A stretch of 64,000 nucleotides of DNA, taken from an uncultured Alphaproteobacteria bacterium (GTDB lineage Bacteria; Pseudomonadota; Alphaproteobacteria; HIMB59; GCA-002718135). The stretch is taken from positions 118,960-182,959 of the forward strand of contig CACGDO010000002.1 in NCBI GenBank assembly GCA_902571865.1. Reading direction: 5' to 3'. Below are positions 46,723-56,193 of the stretch, piece after piece; within the stretch, counting starts at the first letter, position 1, and each line of letters starts with the position of its first letter. The position numbers were made by a program, and so were the translations under genes. The notes beneath the pieces were generated by a model that had not been told where the DNA came from, did not search any database, and worked only from the letters and a program-made list of their open reading frames with translations.

Positions 46723-47961
46723 ATGTTTAAGGTACTACAAAACACTTGGGCCCTTTTTTTTGGCTTTGCTTTAATTAGTCTTGGTCACGGTTTGCAAGGA
46801 ACACTAATCGGTGTTCGTTCTGTTTTAGAAGGTTTTAGTTTTTTTGCATCAGGACTTATTATAGCTGGTTATTACGTTGGATACTTAACTGGCGCGTTAA
46901 CAATTCCAAGTTTTTTACAACGTGTTGGTCACATAAGAGTTTTTGCTGCTTTAGCATCGCTTGCTTCTATCGCTATATTATTACACTCAGTATTTGTTCA
47001 TCCCTATTCATGGATGTTTATACGAATATTAACTGGTTTAAGTCTTGCTGGAATTTATGTAATCATGGAGAGTTGGTTAAATGAAAAATCAACTAATCAA
47101 ACTCGTGGTCAATTACTTTCAGTTTACATGATTATTACTTTTGTATTTGTTGGAGCAGGACAATTTTTATTAAATTTAGGCGATCCAGCTAAAGTTGATT
47201 TATTTATTTTAGTATCAATTTTATTATCATTTGCACTTCTTCCTATTCTTTTATCTTCAACAGAACAGCCTAATACAGAAAGTCCTAAATTTTTTTCTTT
47301 AAGAGAATTTTATACTGTTTCACCTTTAGGTTTTGTTGGTGCCTTAGCAACTGGTTTATCGCATAGTGCAGTTTTTGGGTACGGTGCAATTTATGCTTCA
47401 TCTATTAATTTAAGCTTATTTGAAATTTCTCTGTATATGATGATTATAACATCAGCTGGTGCCCTATCTCAATGGCCTATTGGATATTTGTCGGATAGAA
47501 TTGATAGACGTGTTATTCTTATTGGTGTTTCTTTTATGGCTTCAGGTTTGAGTTTATTTTTTGTTTTTGCAAACTTTATGCCGCTAACATTATTCTTAAT
47601 TTTTACTGGTCTTTTTTCAGTTGCATGTTTACCAATGTATTCACTAACAGTTGCTCATACAAATGACTTCTTACAACCTAATGAGATAGTATCAGCAAGT
47701 GCAACTTTTGGTATACTTATTGGTATTGGATCAATTATCGGACCTTTGTTTGTTTCTACTTTCATGGAAATTTTGGGAGCGGTAGGTTTTTATATCTATT
47801 TATTTTTAATACACGGACTACTAGGACTTTTTGGTTTGTATAGAATGACTCAAAGAACTAAACCTCGAGATCTTGAATCACAATATAATCCTTTACCACG
47901 AAATATTAGTCCTGCCGGTATGGAAATGAACCCCGTTACTGAGCCAACTGAGGACGAGTAA
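46723..47961 (+). CDS. MFS transporter
   Basis: A 412-residue major facilitator with 12 hydrophobic helices. The helix 2-3 loop shows RVGHIRVFAALAS, and the helix 8-9 region shows GYLSDRIDRRVILIG, the MFS motif (G)xLsDRxdRR. The YcaD-like subfamily is likely from VMESWLNEKSTNQTRGQLLSVYM near 110-132. Substrate unknown. Its 3' end overlaps msrQ by 26 bases in convergent orientation. Confidence 0.8.
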   Translation: MFKVLQNTWALFFGFALISLGHGLQGTLIGVRSVLEGFSFFASGLIIAGYYVGYLTGALTIPSFLQRVGHIRVFAALASLASIAILLHSVFVHPYSWMFIRILTGLSLAGIYVIMESWLNEKSTNQTRGQLLSVYMIITFVFVGAGQFLLNLGDPAKVDLFILVSILLSFALLPILLSSTEQPNTESPKFFSLREFYTVSPLGFVGALATGLSHSAVFGYGAIYASSINLSLFEISLYMMIITSAGALSQWPIGYLSDRIDRRVILIGVSFMASGLSLFFVFANFMPLTLFLIFTGLFSVACLPMYSLTVAHTNDFLQPNEIVSASATFGILIGIGSIIGPLFVSTFMEILGAVGFYIYLFLIHGLLGLFGLYRMTQRTKPRDLESQYNPLPRNISPAGMEMNPVTEPTEDE

Positions 47962-48541
47962 GTTTTTTAAATATTCTGTGAAGTAATAAGAGGATAATTA
48001 TTCCCATGTAAATGACTGGTTCAGTTTTATCAGCACGAACTAAAACATAAAAATGCATACTAGCCAGAATGGCTACTAGGTAAATTAAATAATGAATTTT
48101 CTTCCATAATTTAAAACCTAATCGTTTAATCATATTGTTTGTTGAGGTGCTAGCAAGTGGGATTAAAAAAAGAAAACTTATAAAACCAAAAGTTATAAAT
48201 GGTCTTTTTATAATATCTTGTATGATAAATTTCATATCTAAAAAATGATCTAAAACTATGTAAGTGGAGAAATGCAAACAAACATAATAGAAAGCAAAAA
48301 GTCCAATCATTCTTCGTAATACAACTATCGATTTTAAAGGTTTAATATTTGATAGAGTAGTAATCATAAGAGTTATTATTATTAATCTAAGTGCCATTAG
48401 ACCTAGCTCATCCATTAGTTTTTCAATTGGATTTACTCCTAGATTCCCAGTAACAAATTGGTACGCCCAGAGTAGACTAGGAAATAGAATTAAAATAAAT
48501 AAAACAGGTTTACTGCGATTAAAATTTCTTGTTGAAAACAT
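47936..48541 (-). CDS. msrQ: MsrQ haem-binding membrane subunit
   Basis: A 201-residue ferric-reductase-like protein with six helices. Haem-ligand His residues are in FYYVCLHFSTYI and WKKIHYLIYLVAILASMHFY. MsrQ passes electrons from the respiratory chain to MsrP, which repairs methionine sulfoxide in periplasmic proteins. The position, 3 bases downstream of msrP, is canonical. Confidence 0.92.
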   Translation of the reverse strand: MFSTRNFNRSKPVLFILILFPSLLWAYQFVTGNLGVNPIEKLMDELGLMALRLIIITLMITTLSNIKPLKSIVVLRRMIGLFAFYYVCLHFSTYIVLDHFLDMKFIIQDIIKRPFITFGFISFLFLIPLASTSTNNMIKRLGFKLWKKIHYLIYLVAILASMHFYVLVRADKTEPVIYMGIIILLLLHRIFKKLTRPQLAQ

Positions 48542-48544
48542 TCA

Positions 48545-49462
48545 TTAATAAAATTTAGTCAAATCTAAATCTTTATAGAGATGTGCTACTTCTTTTTCAT
48601 AGCCATTAAACATTAGTGTTTCTCTTCTTTTAAACTCTCCAATTCGTCTTTCTGTTCCTTGACTCCATCTTGGATGGTTTACGTTAGGATTAACATTGGC
48701 ATAAAAACCATATTCCCAAGGAGCTAAAGTTTCCCAGGATGTTTCAGGTTGAGTATCTAAAAATCTAATTTCCACAATTGATTTAATTGATTTGAAACCA
48801 TACTTCCATGGAACAACTAATCTTATGGGTGCACCATTTTGATTAGGCATTTCATGGCCATACAATCCAGTTGCTAATATTGTTAGAGGATTCATTGCTT
48901 CATCCATTCGAAGCCCTTCTCTATATGGCCAAATAATTGTTCTCTTTTGCTGACCTGGCATTTCTTCCGGTCTGAACACAGTTACAAATTGAACATACTT
49001 TGCTGAGCTTAAAGGTTCAGCCATTTTTATAAGTTCAGATAACTGAAAACCTTGCCAAGGAATAACCATGGACCATGCTTCAACACATCTCAATCGATAA
49101 ACCCTATCTTCTATTGTTACGTTTGATAAAATTTTTTCTAAGTCAAATGTTTGAGGTTTTTTCACGAGACCATCTATTTTTATTGACCATGGTCTAGGTT
49201 TAAAATTTCCAGAGTTTAAATGAGGATGTTTTTTATGAGTCCCAAACTCATAAAAATTATTATACGTTGTGATTTCTTCGTAAGAATTCAGTTTATCATT
49301 CTCATTTAAATATTTATTATAAACTGAAGAATTACTATCATGATTAGCAAAAACTGATGATGAGACTGTTGCCAACAAGGCGCTTGCCAATGAGCTCTTA
49401 ATAAACTTTCGTCTATTTAAATACGTTTTATATGGAGTAATCTCAGAGCTTAAAATCTTCAT
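48545..49462 (-). CDS. msrP: MsrP molybdopterin methionine-sulfoxide reductase
   Basis: A 305-residue periplasmic molybdoenzyme (YedY type) with a Tat signal (NRRKFIKSSLASALLATV). The Mo-ligand Cys is in YRLRCVEAWSMVIPWQGF near 133-150. PIRLVVPWKYGFKSIKSIV near 215-233 matches the sulfite-oxidase-like cofactor fold. It repairs oxidised methionines with MsrQ. It is divergent from the YejA-like gene. Confidence 0.94.
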   Translation of the reverse strand: MKILSSEITPYKTYLNRRKFIKSSLASALLATVSSSVFANHDSNSSVYNKYLNENDKLNSYEEITTYNNFYEFGTHKKHPHLNSGNFKPRPWSIKIDGLVKKPQTFDLEKILSNVTIEDRVYRLRCVEAWSMVIPWQGFQLSELIKMAEPLSSAKYVQFVTVFRPEEMPGQQKRTIIWPYREGLRMDEAMNPLTILATGLYGHEMPNQNGAPIRLVVPWKYGFKSIKSIVEIRFLDTQPETSWETLAPWEYGFYANVNPNVNHPRWSQGTERRIGEFKRRETLMFNGYEKEVAHLYKDLDLTKFY

Positions 49463-49548
49463 ATTTTAAATATATATTAATAAATCTAAAATTGTAGTAA
49501 TGTTAAGAACATCTTTATCAAATCCATTTAAATTGTTAGTGTAAATCT

Positions 49549-51339
49549 ATGAAAAATCTTTCTATCTTACTGCTTTGTGCTTTCTTATTTTTATTACCTT
49601 TAAAGTTCGCTTCTGCAGAAAAAGTTCATGGAATTGCAATGCATGGCACACCAAAATATAGCAGCAATTTTACACATTTAGATTATGTAAACCCAAATGC
49701 ACCTAAAGGTGGTGTAGTAAAATTTGGATCATATGGTTCTTTTGATAATCTTAATAGAGTAGCTTTTAAAGGCTCTAAAGCTGCTGGACTTGGGTATGTT
49801 AATGATACGTTAATGAGAAGAGTATGGGATGAAGCATTCTCTCTCTATGGTTTAATAGCTGAAAAAGTAGAATTGCCTGAAGATAGATCTTCTATAACTT
49901 TTTATTTAAATTCAAATGCAACATTTCATGATGGCTCACCAATATCACGCGATGATGTATTGTTTAGTCTAGAAACATTTCAAACAAAAGGTACTCCAAA
50001 TCAGAAAAAAACATATGGCAAAGTTGTTGAAACTCAATTGATTGGAAATGATGGAATAAAAATGATTTTTGAAAATAATGAAGATAAAGAATTGCCTCTT
50101 ATTATTGCGGGCTTTCTTCCTATCATTCCAAAAAAGTTTTATGAAAATCTTGATGTTACAAAAACATTTTTAGATATCCCTCTAGGCAGTGGTCCATACC
50201 AAGTTGATAGTCTCGATCCAGGTCGTCAAATAAAATACAAACGCGTTGAAAATTATTGGGCAAAAGATTTACCAGTAAATAAAGGTCTCTATAATTTTGA
50301 TACAATTATTTATGATTATTACAAAGACTCAAATGTCTTAGTTGAAGCTTTTAAAGTTGGTGAATACGACTTTAGAAGAGAATACAATGTTAAACGTTGG
50401 TTATCAGAATATGATTTCAAAGCTGTCCAGAATGGTGAGGTAATACTGACAGAAATGAATAACGATAGACCTGTTGGAATGAATGGTCTTGTGATGAATA
50501 CAAGACGTGACATATTTAATAATAGAAATGTAAGACTTGCTTTAAGTTATGCCTATGATCATGAATGGATTAATAAAACGATATATCAAAATGCTTATGT
50601 GAGAACAGATAGTTATTTTGATAATTCACCATTAGCTTCTTCAGGCTTACCATCAAAAAATGAGTTAGAATTACTGAATGTATGGAAAGATAAAATTCCA
50701 GCAGAGGTGTTTACAGAATCATTTACACCACCTATTACGGATGGCAGTGGTAATGACCGTAAAAATTTATTGAAAGCAAAAGAAATACTCGAAAAAGAGG
50801 GATGGTTTGTTGAAGATGGAAAACTGGTAAAAGATGGAAAAGAATTCAAGTTTGAGTTCTTGATTGTCAGTCCATCTGATGAGAAGATTGCCTTAGCCTA
50901 TCAAAGTAATTTAAGAAAACTTGGCATTACAATGGATGTAAGAACTGTTGATTCATCACAGTATCAAGAACGATTGTTAAGTTATGATTTTGATATGATT
51001 AAAAGATATTGGGGAGTCAGTTTAAGCCCAGGAAATGAGCAACAATTTTATTGGGGATCAGAAGTTGGTCAAAAAGATGGAAGCAGAAATTATCCTGGTA
51101 TCAATAGTCCGGCAGTTGATGCATTAATTGAAAAACTAATTAGTGCAACAAATAGAGAAGAATTAACAACAGCGATCCACGCACTTGATAGAGTATTGTT
51201 ATGGGGTCACTATGTAGTTCCTCTTTATCATAGCAACAAAGACAGAATTGCATATTGGGATTTTTTTGAATACCCAGACGAAATTCCACTTTACGGAATT
51301 GTAATTGAGTCTTGGTGGATTAATAAAGATAAACAATAA
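49549..51339 (+). CDS. YejA-like ABC substrate-binding protein (family 5)
   Basis: A 596-residue oligopeptide/nickel-type binding protein with signal peptide (LSILLLCAFLFLLPLKFASA). The mature protein opens with HGIAMHGTPKYSSNFTHLDYVNPNAPKGG, as YejA does, and has FHDGSPISRDDVLFSLETF and PLGSGPYQV. Partners are peptides or microcin-like compounds in E. coli. No permease or ATPase genes lie nearby, so it is an orphan here; they may be elsewhere. Confidence 0.85.
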   Translation: MKNLSILLLCAFLFLLPLKFASAEKVHGIAMHGTPKYSSNFTHLDYVNPNAPKGGVVKFGSYGSFDNLNRVAFKGSKAAGLGYVNDTLMRRVWDEAFSLYGLIAEKVELPEDRSSITFYLNSNATFHDGSPISRDDVLFSLETFQTKGTPNQKKTYGKVVETQLIGNDGIKMIFENNEDKELPLIIAGFLPIIPKKFYENLDVTKTFLDIPLGSGPYQVDSLDPGRQIKYKRVENYWAKDLPVNKGLYNFDTIIYDYYKDSNVLVEAFKVGEYDFRREYNVKRWLSEYDFKAVQNGEVILTEMNNDRPVGMNGLVMNTRRDIFNNRNVRLALSYAYDHEWINKTIYQNAYVRTDSYFDNSPLASSGLPSKNELELLNVWKDKIPAEVFTESFTPPITDGSGNDRKNLLKAKEILEKEGWFVEDGKLVKDGKEFKFEFLIVSPSDEKIALAYQSNLRKLGITMDVRTVDSSQYQERLLSYDFDMIKRYWGVSLSPGNEQQFYWGSEVGQKDGSRNYPGINSPAVDALIEKLISATNREELTTAIHALDRVLLWGHYVVPLYHSNKDRIAYWDFFEYPDEIPLYGIVIESWWINKDKQ

Positions 51340-51360
51340 AATAAGTAATCAAATATTTTT

Positions 51361-52245
51361 ATGAGTCATACAAGAGCTAACATACTCATGTTAATTGCCT
51401 CACTTATATGGGGAACAGCTTTTGTAAGCCAAACTACTGGAATGGGAGCCATAGGTCCTTTTACTTTTAGCTTTGGAAGATTCTTTCTTGCTTTTTTAAC
51501 AGTAATACCATTTGCGATTTATCTAGAACAACAAAATATTTTTAAAATATTAAGTGATAGAAAAAAAGTTTATCTTTGTTTGGCTACAGGTTTTTTTCTT
51601 TTTGGTGGTATGGGACTTCAACAATACGCTTTACAAAAATCATTAATATCAAATGCTGCTTTTCTTAGCACTCTTTACGTTCCCTTTGTTGGTATAATTT
51701 CAAGATTCATAATTAAAAAACAGGTACACTGGATTATCTGGATTGCCATTTTACTTTGTTTGTATGGATCATATCTTTTGTCCTCTAATCAATCAGTTGA
51801 AATTCAACAATCAGATTCACTCTTGTTTATTGCTGCTTTGTTTTTTGCCTTACATATTATTTGTATCGATATTTTTATGAAAGAACTTAACAGTCCTTTT
51901 TTATTTGGAAGTATTCAGTACTTTATTGTTTTTATTTTATCTATGATTCTGGCTTTTATGTGGGAGGAACCAAAGCTCTCCAATATGCAAATTGAATGGT
52001 TTGAAATTTTATATACGGGTATTTTTTCTGCTGGCATTGGATATACACTTCAAATTATTGCTCAACATAAAGCTAATCCTGCTCCTGCAGCTATTATTTT
52101 ATCAATGGAGTCAGTCTTTGCTGCAATAGCAGGTTGGATACTTTTAAATCAAGTTTTAGTCACACAAAAAATACTTGGATGCCTTGCAATATTTATTGGA
52201 GTGATTATAGTACAATTAGTACCAATAATTATTAAACAAAAATGA
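51361..52245 (+). CDS. DMT-superfamily (EamA) transporter
   Basis: A 294-residue, ten-helix EamA protein. Repeat one is NILMLIASLIWGTAFVSQ and repeat two is LLFIAALFFALHIICIDIF. The ending ILSMESVFAAIAGWILLNQ is a typical RhaT/EamA signature. The stop overlaps the adenosine kinase start by 4 bases, so a link to nucleoside or nucleobase transport is suggested by context only. Confidence 0.82.
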   Translation: MSHTRANILMLIASLIWGTAFVSQTTGMGAIGPFTFSFGRFFLAFLTVIPFAIYLEQQNIFKILSDRKKVYLCLATGFFLFGGMGLQQYALQKSLISNAAFLSTLYVPFVGIISRFIIKKQVHWIIWIAILLCLYGSYLLSSNQSVEIQQSDSLLFIAALFFALHIICIDIFMKELNSPFLFGSIQYFIVFILSMILAFMWEEPKLSNMQIEWFEILYTGIFSAGIGYTLQIIAQHKANPAPAAIILSMESVFAAIAGWILLNQVLVTQKILGCLAIFIGVIIVQLVPIIIKQK

Positions 52246-53216
52246 GTGATAAATTAGACGTAGTTGGGATTGGAAATGCTATGGTAGATGCCATAATTCC
52301 TTCCAATCAAAGTGAAATTGAAAAACATGAAATTAATAGAGATTCTATGAATCTTATTGATGAAAATTTAAAAAATAATTTGCATGATAGTTATTCCATC
52401 AGAGAAATGGCTGGTGGAGGTTCCCTTGGTAACTCCATGTTTGGTATCACCTCTTTTGGCGGTAATGGAAGTTTTATTGGAAAAATTAAAAATGATGAAA
52501 TTGGAGTATACCTTCAAAAAGATATGATCCGGGAAGGACTAAAATTTCCATTGGGATTTACATCTCCTGATATTTCAACTGGATGTTGTACAATTTTTGT
52601 TGAAGAAGATGGAACAAGAACAATGTGTACTTTTCTTGGTGCTGGGACATTAATAGGACCTGAAGATATAAAAGAAGATGATATTAAAAATCATAAGATT
52701 GCATATTTGGAAGGTTACTTGTGGGACAATGAGAATGCAAAAAAGGCTATGAAGAAAATGGTGGATATTTGCAAAGCCGATAATCAAAAAATTGCTTTTA
52801 CTCTTTCAGATCTTTTTTGTGTTGATAGACACCGTGACTCTTTTAAAGAATTAATAACAGAGAATGTTGATATTTTATTTGCCAATGAAGATGAAATAAA
52901 AGCTATGGCAGAAACGGATAGTTTTGATGAAGGTTTAGAATATGCAAAATCGTTAAATATTGTTGCAGCTATTACTAAAGGAAGTAGTGGATCAGTGATT
53001 GTATCGGGAAGTGAAGTGACTGAGGTCTCTGCAAGAAAAGTAGAAAAGGTTATTGATACAACTGGTGCAGGAGATTTATTTGCAGCTGGCTTTTTGTTTG
53101 GTTATTCAAAAGATAAGAGTATGAAGGAATGCGGAAAATATGCATCTATTGCTGCGGCAGAAATTATTTCACACTACGGTGCAAGACCTTTAGTAAAACT
53201 ATCTAGTTTAATTTAG
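52242..53216 (+). CDS. PfkB-family kinase, probable adenosine kinase
   Basis: A 324-residue ribokinase-fold kinase. N-terminal VVGIGNAMVDAIIP, substrate loop EMAGGGSLGNSMFGI, and the C-terminal PfkB signature DTTGAGDLFAAGFLFGY (catalytic Asp in GAGD near 278) are clear. This is the alphaproteobacterial adenosine-kinase type that makes AMP from adenosine. An adenosine deaminase gene ends on the other strand with a 14-base overlap, consistent with purine salvage. Confidence 0.85.
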   Translation: MSDKLDVVGIGNAMVDAIIPSNQSEIEKHEINRDSMNLIDENLKNNLHDSYSIREMAGGGSLGNSMFGITSFGGNGSFIGKIKNDEIGVYLQKDMIREGLKFPLGFTSPDISTGCCTIFVEEDGTRTMCTFLGAGTLIGPEDIKEDDIKNHKIAYLEGYLWDNENAKKAMKKMVDICKADNQKIAFTLSDLFCVDRHRDSFKELITENVDILFANEDEIKAMAETDSFDEGLEYAKSLNIVAAITKGSSGSVIVSGSEVTEVSARKVEKVIDTTGAGDLFAAGFLFGYSKDKSMKECGKYASIAAAEIISHYGARPLVKLSSLI

Positions 53217-54183
53217 ATAATAATTTATTTTTATTTTCTTCATCACAAAAAGAATACTTAATGGCGTTATGAGTAAGTGAGGTAAGTTCTTTTTCATTCA
53301 AGCCTAATTCTTCCATAACTTTGTATTCGCCATTTATCGTTGCATTAAAAAAAGGAGGGTCATCAGAATTGACTGTTACTTTTACTCCTTGATCAAATAA
53401 TGTTTTCACAGGATGATCTTCATAATTTTCATAAATCTTAGTTGCAATATTACTTGTTGGACAAGTTTCTAGTATAATATCTTTATCAATTATTTCTTTA
53501 ACTAAATCAGGATCCTCTATTGATCGAACTCCGTGACCTAATCTTGTTGGATGCAGAAGGTTAATAGCATTTCTTATATTTACAGGACCATCCCATTCAC
53601 CTGCATGAACCGTAATTGGAAAATTTTCTTTTTTTAACATATCAAATGTTTCAACAAATAAATTTGGAGGAAAATGTAACTCATCACCGGCCAAACCAAA
53701 ACCAACTAAACAAGGATGAGGATTATTTAAAACTTCCTCTGCAGTTCCTTGTACTGAATCTGATCCTAAATGTCTGATTCCATTCATTATGTAACGTGAA
53801 ACAATACCAAAATCTTCTTCAGCTTTTTTGGAAGCTTCATAGACTCCTTCAATAAAAGAATGATAGGTCATCCCTTTTTCTTTAGCATGAGTTGAGGAAA
53901 TCATCGCTTCGACATAAAGAACATTGTTAGCCGCACAATCTTTTAAATATTCATACGTTAATTCAAAATAATCTTCTGGCGTATGTATTACAGAAGTAAC
54001 GATGTCATATTTTTTTATAAAATCATAAAAATCATCCCATTGGTATGCGTACTTTGAGCCAAACATTTCTTCAGGTATTTCATAATTATTACGTTTAGCA
54101 AATTTCTTACATAAATCTGGCGTAATGGTTGCCTCTAAATGAACATGAATTTCTGCTTTTTTAACTGAATTAAAAATATTCAT
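53203..54183 (-). CDS. add: adenosine deaminase family protein
   Basis: A 326-residue amidohydrolase. The start is the ATG at 54181-54183 (MNIFNSVKKAEIHVHLEA); an upstream in-frame ATG would add 43 unrelated residues and run into the divergent M48 gene. Zinc and catalytic motifs are EIHVHLEATI (HxH near 13), TVHAGEWDG (near 190), RLGHGVRSIEDPDL, TCPTSNI and NSDDPPFF near 275. It deaminates adenosine to inosine, and is the counterpart of the kinase at 52242-53216. Confidence 0.88.
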   Translation of the reverse strand: MNIFNSVKKAEIHVHLEATITPDLCKKFAKRNNYEIPEEMFGSKYAYQWDDFYDFIKKYDIVTSVIHTPEDYFELTYEYLKDCAANNVLYVEAMISSTHAKEKGMTYHSFIEGVYEASKKAEEDFGIVSRYIMNGIRHLGSDSVQGTAEEVLNNPHPCLVGFGLAGDELHFPPNLFVETFDMLKKENFPITVHAGEWDGPVNIRNAINLLHPTRLGHGVRSIEDPDLVKEIIDKDIILETCPTSNIATKIYENYEDHPVKTLFDQGVKVTVNSDDPPFFNATINGEYKVMEELGLNEKELTSLTHNAIKYSFCDEENKNKLLSKLN

Positions 54184-54212
54184 ATAAGTAAAATTACCTA
54201 TATAATAATAAT

Positions 54213-55124
54213 ATGGAAGCAAGAATAAACAGAAGAAGCTTTGTTTTTGGCGCAAGTTGCTCTTTATGTGGTTCGATGATTTTACCTTCTTGTACACAGG
54301 TACCATTAACAAATCGAAGTCAGTTAAATTTATATGATAGCAATCTACCTATAATTTTAATGGGTGGAGGTGTTTTTGGCACTCCAAAAATTTATCCTAA
54401 TGAAAGATCTCTAAATCAAGAGGTTGAAAAAACATATTCAAGATTTTTATCTAAAGCTAAAGAAGATAAAATTCTTTTGGATAACACAAATGAATCAAAA
54501 AAAATTGAAGAAATAGGAAAAGAAATTTATACCTCTCTGGATACGTATTATCTTAATAAGCGTGAAAAAAATCCTGCTGGAAATTTTAATTGGCAGTTCG
54601 CTCTTATAGACTCAGAAACAAAAAATGCTTGGTGTATGCCAGGGGGCAAAATCGCTTTTTATACAGGTATACTTCCTATATGTAAAAATGATGATGGTAT
54701 TGCAGCAGTCATGGGACATGAAATTGCTCATGCATTTGCAAGACATACTGTAGAAAAATTAACTCAAGCTTCTATGATACAAATGGCAACCATTGGAATA
54801 TCACGAAGTAGGTATGCAGAACTTCTCAATAAGTCTTTTAGAATAGGTAATGTAGGTGGTAATGTTTACAACTCAGTTGTTAAATATGGAATCTTTCTTC
54901 CTTTTAGTAGAAAAATGGAAAGTGAAGCCGATTATTTAGGCATGGGATTTATGAATCTTGCAGGTTTTAATATTAAAGAACCTGCTAAACTATGGCAAAG
55001 AATGATGGCAGATCAAGAAGGAAGAATGCCCGAATTTATGGGATCTCACCCAAGTCCAGATAATAGATCCAAAAAATTTCTAGAATGGGAAAGTGAAGTT
55101 TTAGATAAATTTCCTCGTGTTTAA
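54213..55124 (+). CDS. periplasmic M48 family metalloprotease (lipoprotein)
   Basis: A 303-residue protein. The N-terminus has a twin-Arg motif (INRRSFVFGAS) and a lipobox-like LPSC, suggesting a Tat-exported lipoprotein, cleaved near Cys27. The zinc motif HEIAHAFARHT lies near residue 169, with the third ligand Glu in KMESEADYLGMGF near 235. M48 proteases of this BepA/LoiP type help outer-membrane protein quality control. It is divergent from add. Confidence 0.85.
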   Translation: MEARINRRSFVFGASCSLCGSMILPSCTQVPLTNRSQLNLYDSNLPIILMGGGVFGTPKIYPNERSLNQEVEKTYSRFLSKAKEDKILLDNTNESKKIEEIGKEIYTSLDTYYLNKREKNPAGNFNWQFALIDSETKNAWCMPGGKIAFYTGILPICKNDDGIAAVMGHEIAHAFARHTVEKLTQASMIQMATIGISRSRYAELLNKSFRIGNVGGNVYNSVVKYGIFLPFSRKMESEADYLGMGFMNLAGFNIKEPAKLWQRMMADQEGRMPEFMGSHPSPDNRSKKFLEWESEVLDKFPRV

Positions 55125-55146
55125 TTTTTAGTGTATTAGGAAAGTT

Positions 55147-56193
55147 ATGTTAGCTGTTGAAGTAAAAAATCTGACTCATGAGATTAATAATAAAAAAATC
55201 TTAAATAATATTGAGTTCAATCTAACCAAGGATAGCATTTCTTGTATTCTTGGTCCTTCAGGAAGTGGAAAAACAACATTATTAAAACTTATTGCAGGTT
55301 TAGAAAAAGTACAATCTGGTGAAATCTTAATAAATGGCGAAGAGGTGAGTAGTACAAAAAAACATCTACCAACTGAAAAGAGAAAAATTGGTTTTTTATT
55401 TCAAGACTATGCTTTATTTCCACATTTAACAGTCAAGCAAAACTTAGAGTATCCTATAAATTATAAAAATTCAAATTATAGAATTGAGGATATTATTGAT
55501 TTAATAAAACTTCCAAACTCTCTAAATAAATTTCCCCATGAGTTAAGTGGTGGCGAACAACAAAGAGTAGCATTAGCAAGATCAATTATTTCTCAACCTG
55601 ATTTACTTTTATTAGATGAGCCATTTTCGAGTCTTGATTTGAATTTAAGAGAAGAGGTCAGGGATGATACTTTGCATTTATTACAAAAATCTAACATATC
55701 AGTGATTATTGTTACTCATGATCCATTTGAAGCTATGTTCATTTCTAATCAAATAAATATTATGGATACCTCAGGATATATTATTCAATCTGGTAGCCCA
55801 GCAGAATTATATAAAAATCCTAAAAATTCATATGTGACTGAATTTTTTGGCGAAACAAATAGGTTTCATGGAAAAGTTAATAACTCTTTTGTAGATACGC
55901 CAGTAGGAAAAATTAAAGCTCCAAATGAACTTGAAAATACAAATGTAGAAATACATGTAAGACCACAAGGAGTAAAATTAAAACAACAACCAACACCTGT
56001 TAATGGAATAAAAGGTACTGTTATGGCCTCAAAATTAATGGGTTCTTTTAGTTTTGTTCATCTTTCAGTGCTTGATGACAATAATCAGGTTATTCATGTT
56101 CATAGTCACATGCCTCCAGAATTTAATCCTCAACAATCATCTGCTGTCGAAATTGAGATAGATCAATCTCAAGCTTTTATTTTTAAAAATTAG
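55147..56193 (+). CDS. fbpC: Fe(III) ABC transporter ATP-binding protein (FbpC-like)
   Basis: A 348-residue CysA/FbpC-type ATPase. Walker A GPSGSGKTT is at 36-44, signature LSGGEQQRV near 137, Walker B LLLLDEPFSSLD near 157, and a C-terminal TOBE-like domain with IHVRPQGVKL. It is convergent with fbpB (4-base overlap), so the ATPase lies on the opposite strand from the rest of the transporter. Pairing with fbpAB is by proximity. No iron-box was seen upstream of it. Confidence 0.82.
   Translation: MLAVEVKNLTHEINNKKILNNIEFNLTKDSISCILGPSGSGKTTLLKLIAGLEKVQSGEILINGEEVSSTKKHLPTEKRKIGFLFQDYALFPHLTVKQNLEYPINYKNSNYRIEDIIDLIKLPNSLNKFPHELSGGEQQRVALARSIISQPDLLLLDEPFSSLDLNLREEVRDDTLHLLQKSNISVIIVTHDPFEAMFISNQINIMDTSGYIIQSGSPAELYKNPKNSYVTEFFGETNRFHGKVNNSFVDTPVGKIKAPNELENTNVEIHVRPQGVKLKQQPTPVNGIKGTVMASKLMGSFSFVHLSVLDDNNQVIHVHSHMPPEFNPQQSSAVEIEIDQSQAFIFKN

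Noticed and set aside
54184-54312. Upstream start for the adenosine deaminase
   Set aside because: It adds 43 unrelated residues and overlaps the divergent M48 gene; the ATG at 54183 precedes the conserved HVHLE motif at the right distance.
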